Shown: piece after piece, positions 5,705 to 5,932 of the stretch
Position numbering within the stretch: the first letter of the stretch is position 1
Layout of the letters: every line of letters begins with the position of its first letter
Origin: an uncultured Clostridia bacterium
Lineage (GTDB): Bacteria > Bacillota > Clostridia > Oscillospirales > Ruminococcaceae
Direction of reading: 5' to 3'
Length of the DNA: 5,932 bases
Assembly (NCBI GenBank): GCA_946535685.1
Contig: CAMNDR010000070.1
Coordinates: 1-5,932 of the forward strand
Notes under the pieces: generated by a model
The model's database searches: none
Told to the model about the DNA's origin: nothing
The model's input: only the letters and a program-made list of their open reading frames with translations
Program-made: the position numbers and the translations under genes

Positions 5705-5709
5705 GAGAA

Positions 5710-5745
5710 AGCGCCTGTTCTGAAAATGAACAGGCGCTCAGTTTG
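5710..5745 (+). terminator. Hairpin terminator after the kinase-like gene
   Basis: AGCGCCTGTTC at 5710-5720 pairs perfectly with GAACAGGCGCT at 5728-5738 around a 7-base loop, 5 bases after the stop codon. The following CAGTTTGTC is a weak U-tract, so termination may be incomplete. The 56-base repeat begins 2 bases after the stem. Confidence 0.75.
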
Positions 5746-5796
5746 TCGATAAAGCCCATTTTCTGGTGCTGGCACACCGTTGAGCGCCCCGCCCCC
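5741..5796 (+). repeat. Dispersed 56-base repeat, copy after the kinase-like gene terminator
   Basis: It matches 1512-1457 (minus strand) at 51 of 56 positions, starting at GTTTGTCGATAAAG and ending in the C-run. This copy lacks the further CCCCTCCCC/GGGGAGGGG hairpin and the four-run G tract found beyond the first copy. A small 6-bp hairpin (TGCTAA / TTAGCA, 5804-5819) follows. Confidence 0.85.
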
Positions 5797-5830
5797 CAGC
5801 CAATGCTAACAACTTAGCAGAACCCTAATC

Positions 5831-5932
5831 TGCGGGTGCAGGGCTGCATAGTCCTGCTGCGCTTTAAGCGACCAGCAGCGCTCGCAAGCTCGCTGGCTGT
5901 CTGCTTATGCCGAGGGAGGTTTAGGAGGGGCG
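5831..5932 (+). repeat. Second copy of the TGCGGGTGCAGGGC intergenic repeat, cut by window edge
   Basis: It opens with the same 14 bases as 2474-2487. The following hairpin keeps its position but not its sequence: GCAGGGCT pairs with AGTCCTGC (one G-T wobble). After an inserted GC-rich part with two GCTCGC motifs it ends in GCCGAGGGAGG and AGGAGGGGCG, which resemble 2499-2520. No gene is seen in 5705-5932. Confidence 0.6.

Overview
The window looks like a chromosomal segment of a gut or rumen Clostridia member, most likely Ruminococcus or another Oscillospiraceae. The basis is moderately high GC, strong AGGAGG-type ribosome binding sites, a cellulase of the GH5 'GWNLGNTLD' type on a lipoprotein anchor, and a GGDEF protein and a cytidylate-kinase-like protein of types common in that family. 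This assignment is inference from gene content, not from a search.

Layout, left to right. (1) A plus-strand diguanylate cyclase, open at the left edge, with a PAS-like tail, a GAF-like domain and a canonical GGDEF domain, ends at 1232. (2) A convergent intergenic stretch (1233-1527) is almost entirely repeat and hairpin sequence: two copies of a 48-base direct repeat that carries a terminator, an extreme G-run tract, and two GC-rich hairpins. (3) A minus-strand gene (2427-1528) encodes an unrecognised protein with an N-terminal coiled coil and one membrane segment; its stop codon lies in the loop of its own terminator. (4) A gap of about 175 bases holds a second repeat type with hairpins, flanked by a 12/13-match direct repeat. 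(5) A minus-strand gene (4720-2603) encodes a 705-residue lipoprotein endoglucanase: two tandem beta-sandwich modules, probably carbohydrate binding, and a C-terminal GH5 catalytic domain. (6) An AT-rich divergent promoter region (4721-5059) carries an identical extended -10 box (TGTTATAAT) for each direction. (7) A plus-strand cytidylate-kinase-like protein (5060-5704) ends in a hairpin terminator, followed directly by an inverted copy of the repeat seen in (2) and then by a copy of the repeat type seen in (4), cut by the right edge.

The genes do not form an obvious single pathway. The cellulase is the clear metabolic gene and would act outside the cell on beta-glucans. The GGDEF protein would make c-di-GMP in the cytoplasm. 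The membrane protein and the kinase-like protein are orphans here. The most unusual content is between the genes: short structured repeats that sit exactly next to terminators or gene ends and recur within 6 kb. No CRISPR array, tRNA, rRNA, transposase or phage gene was seen.
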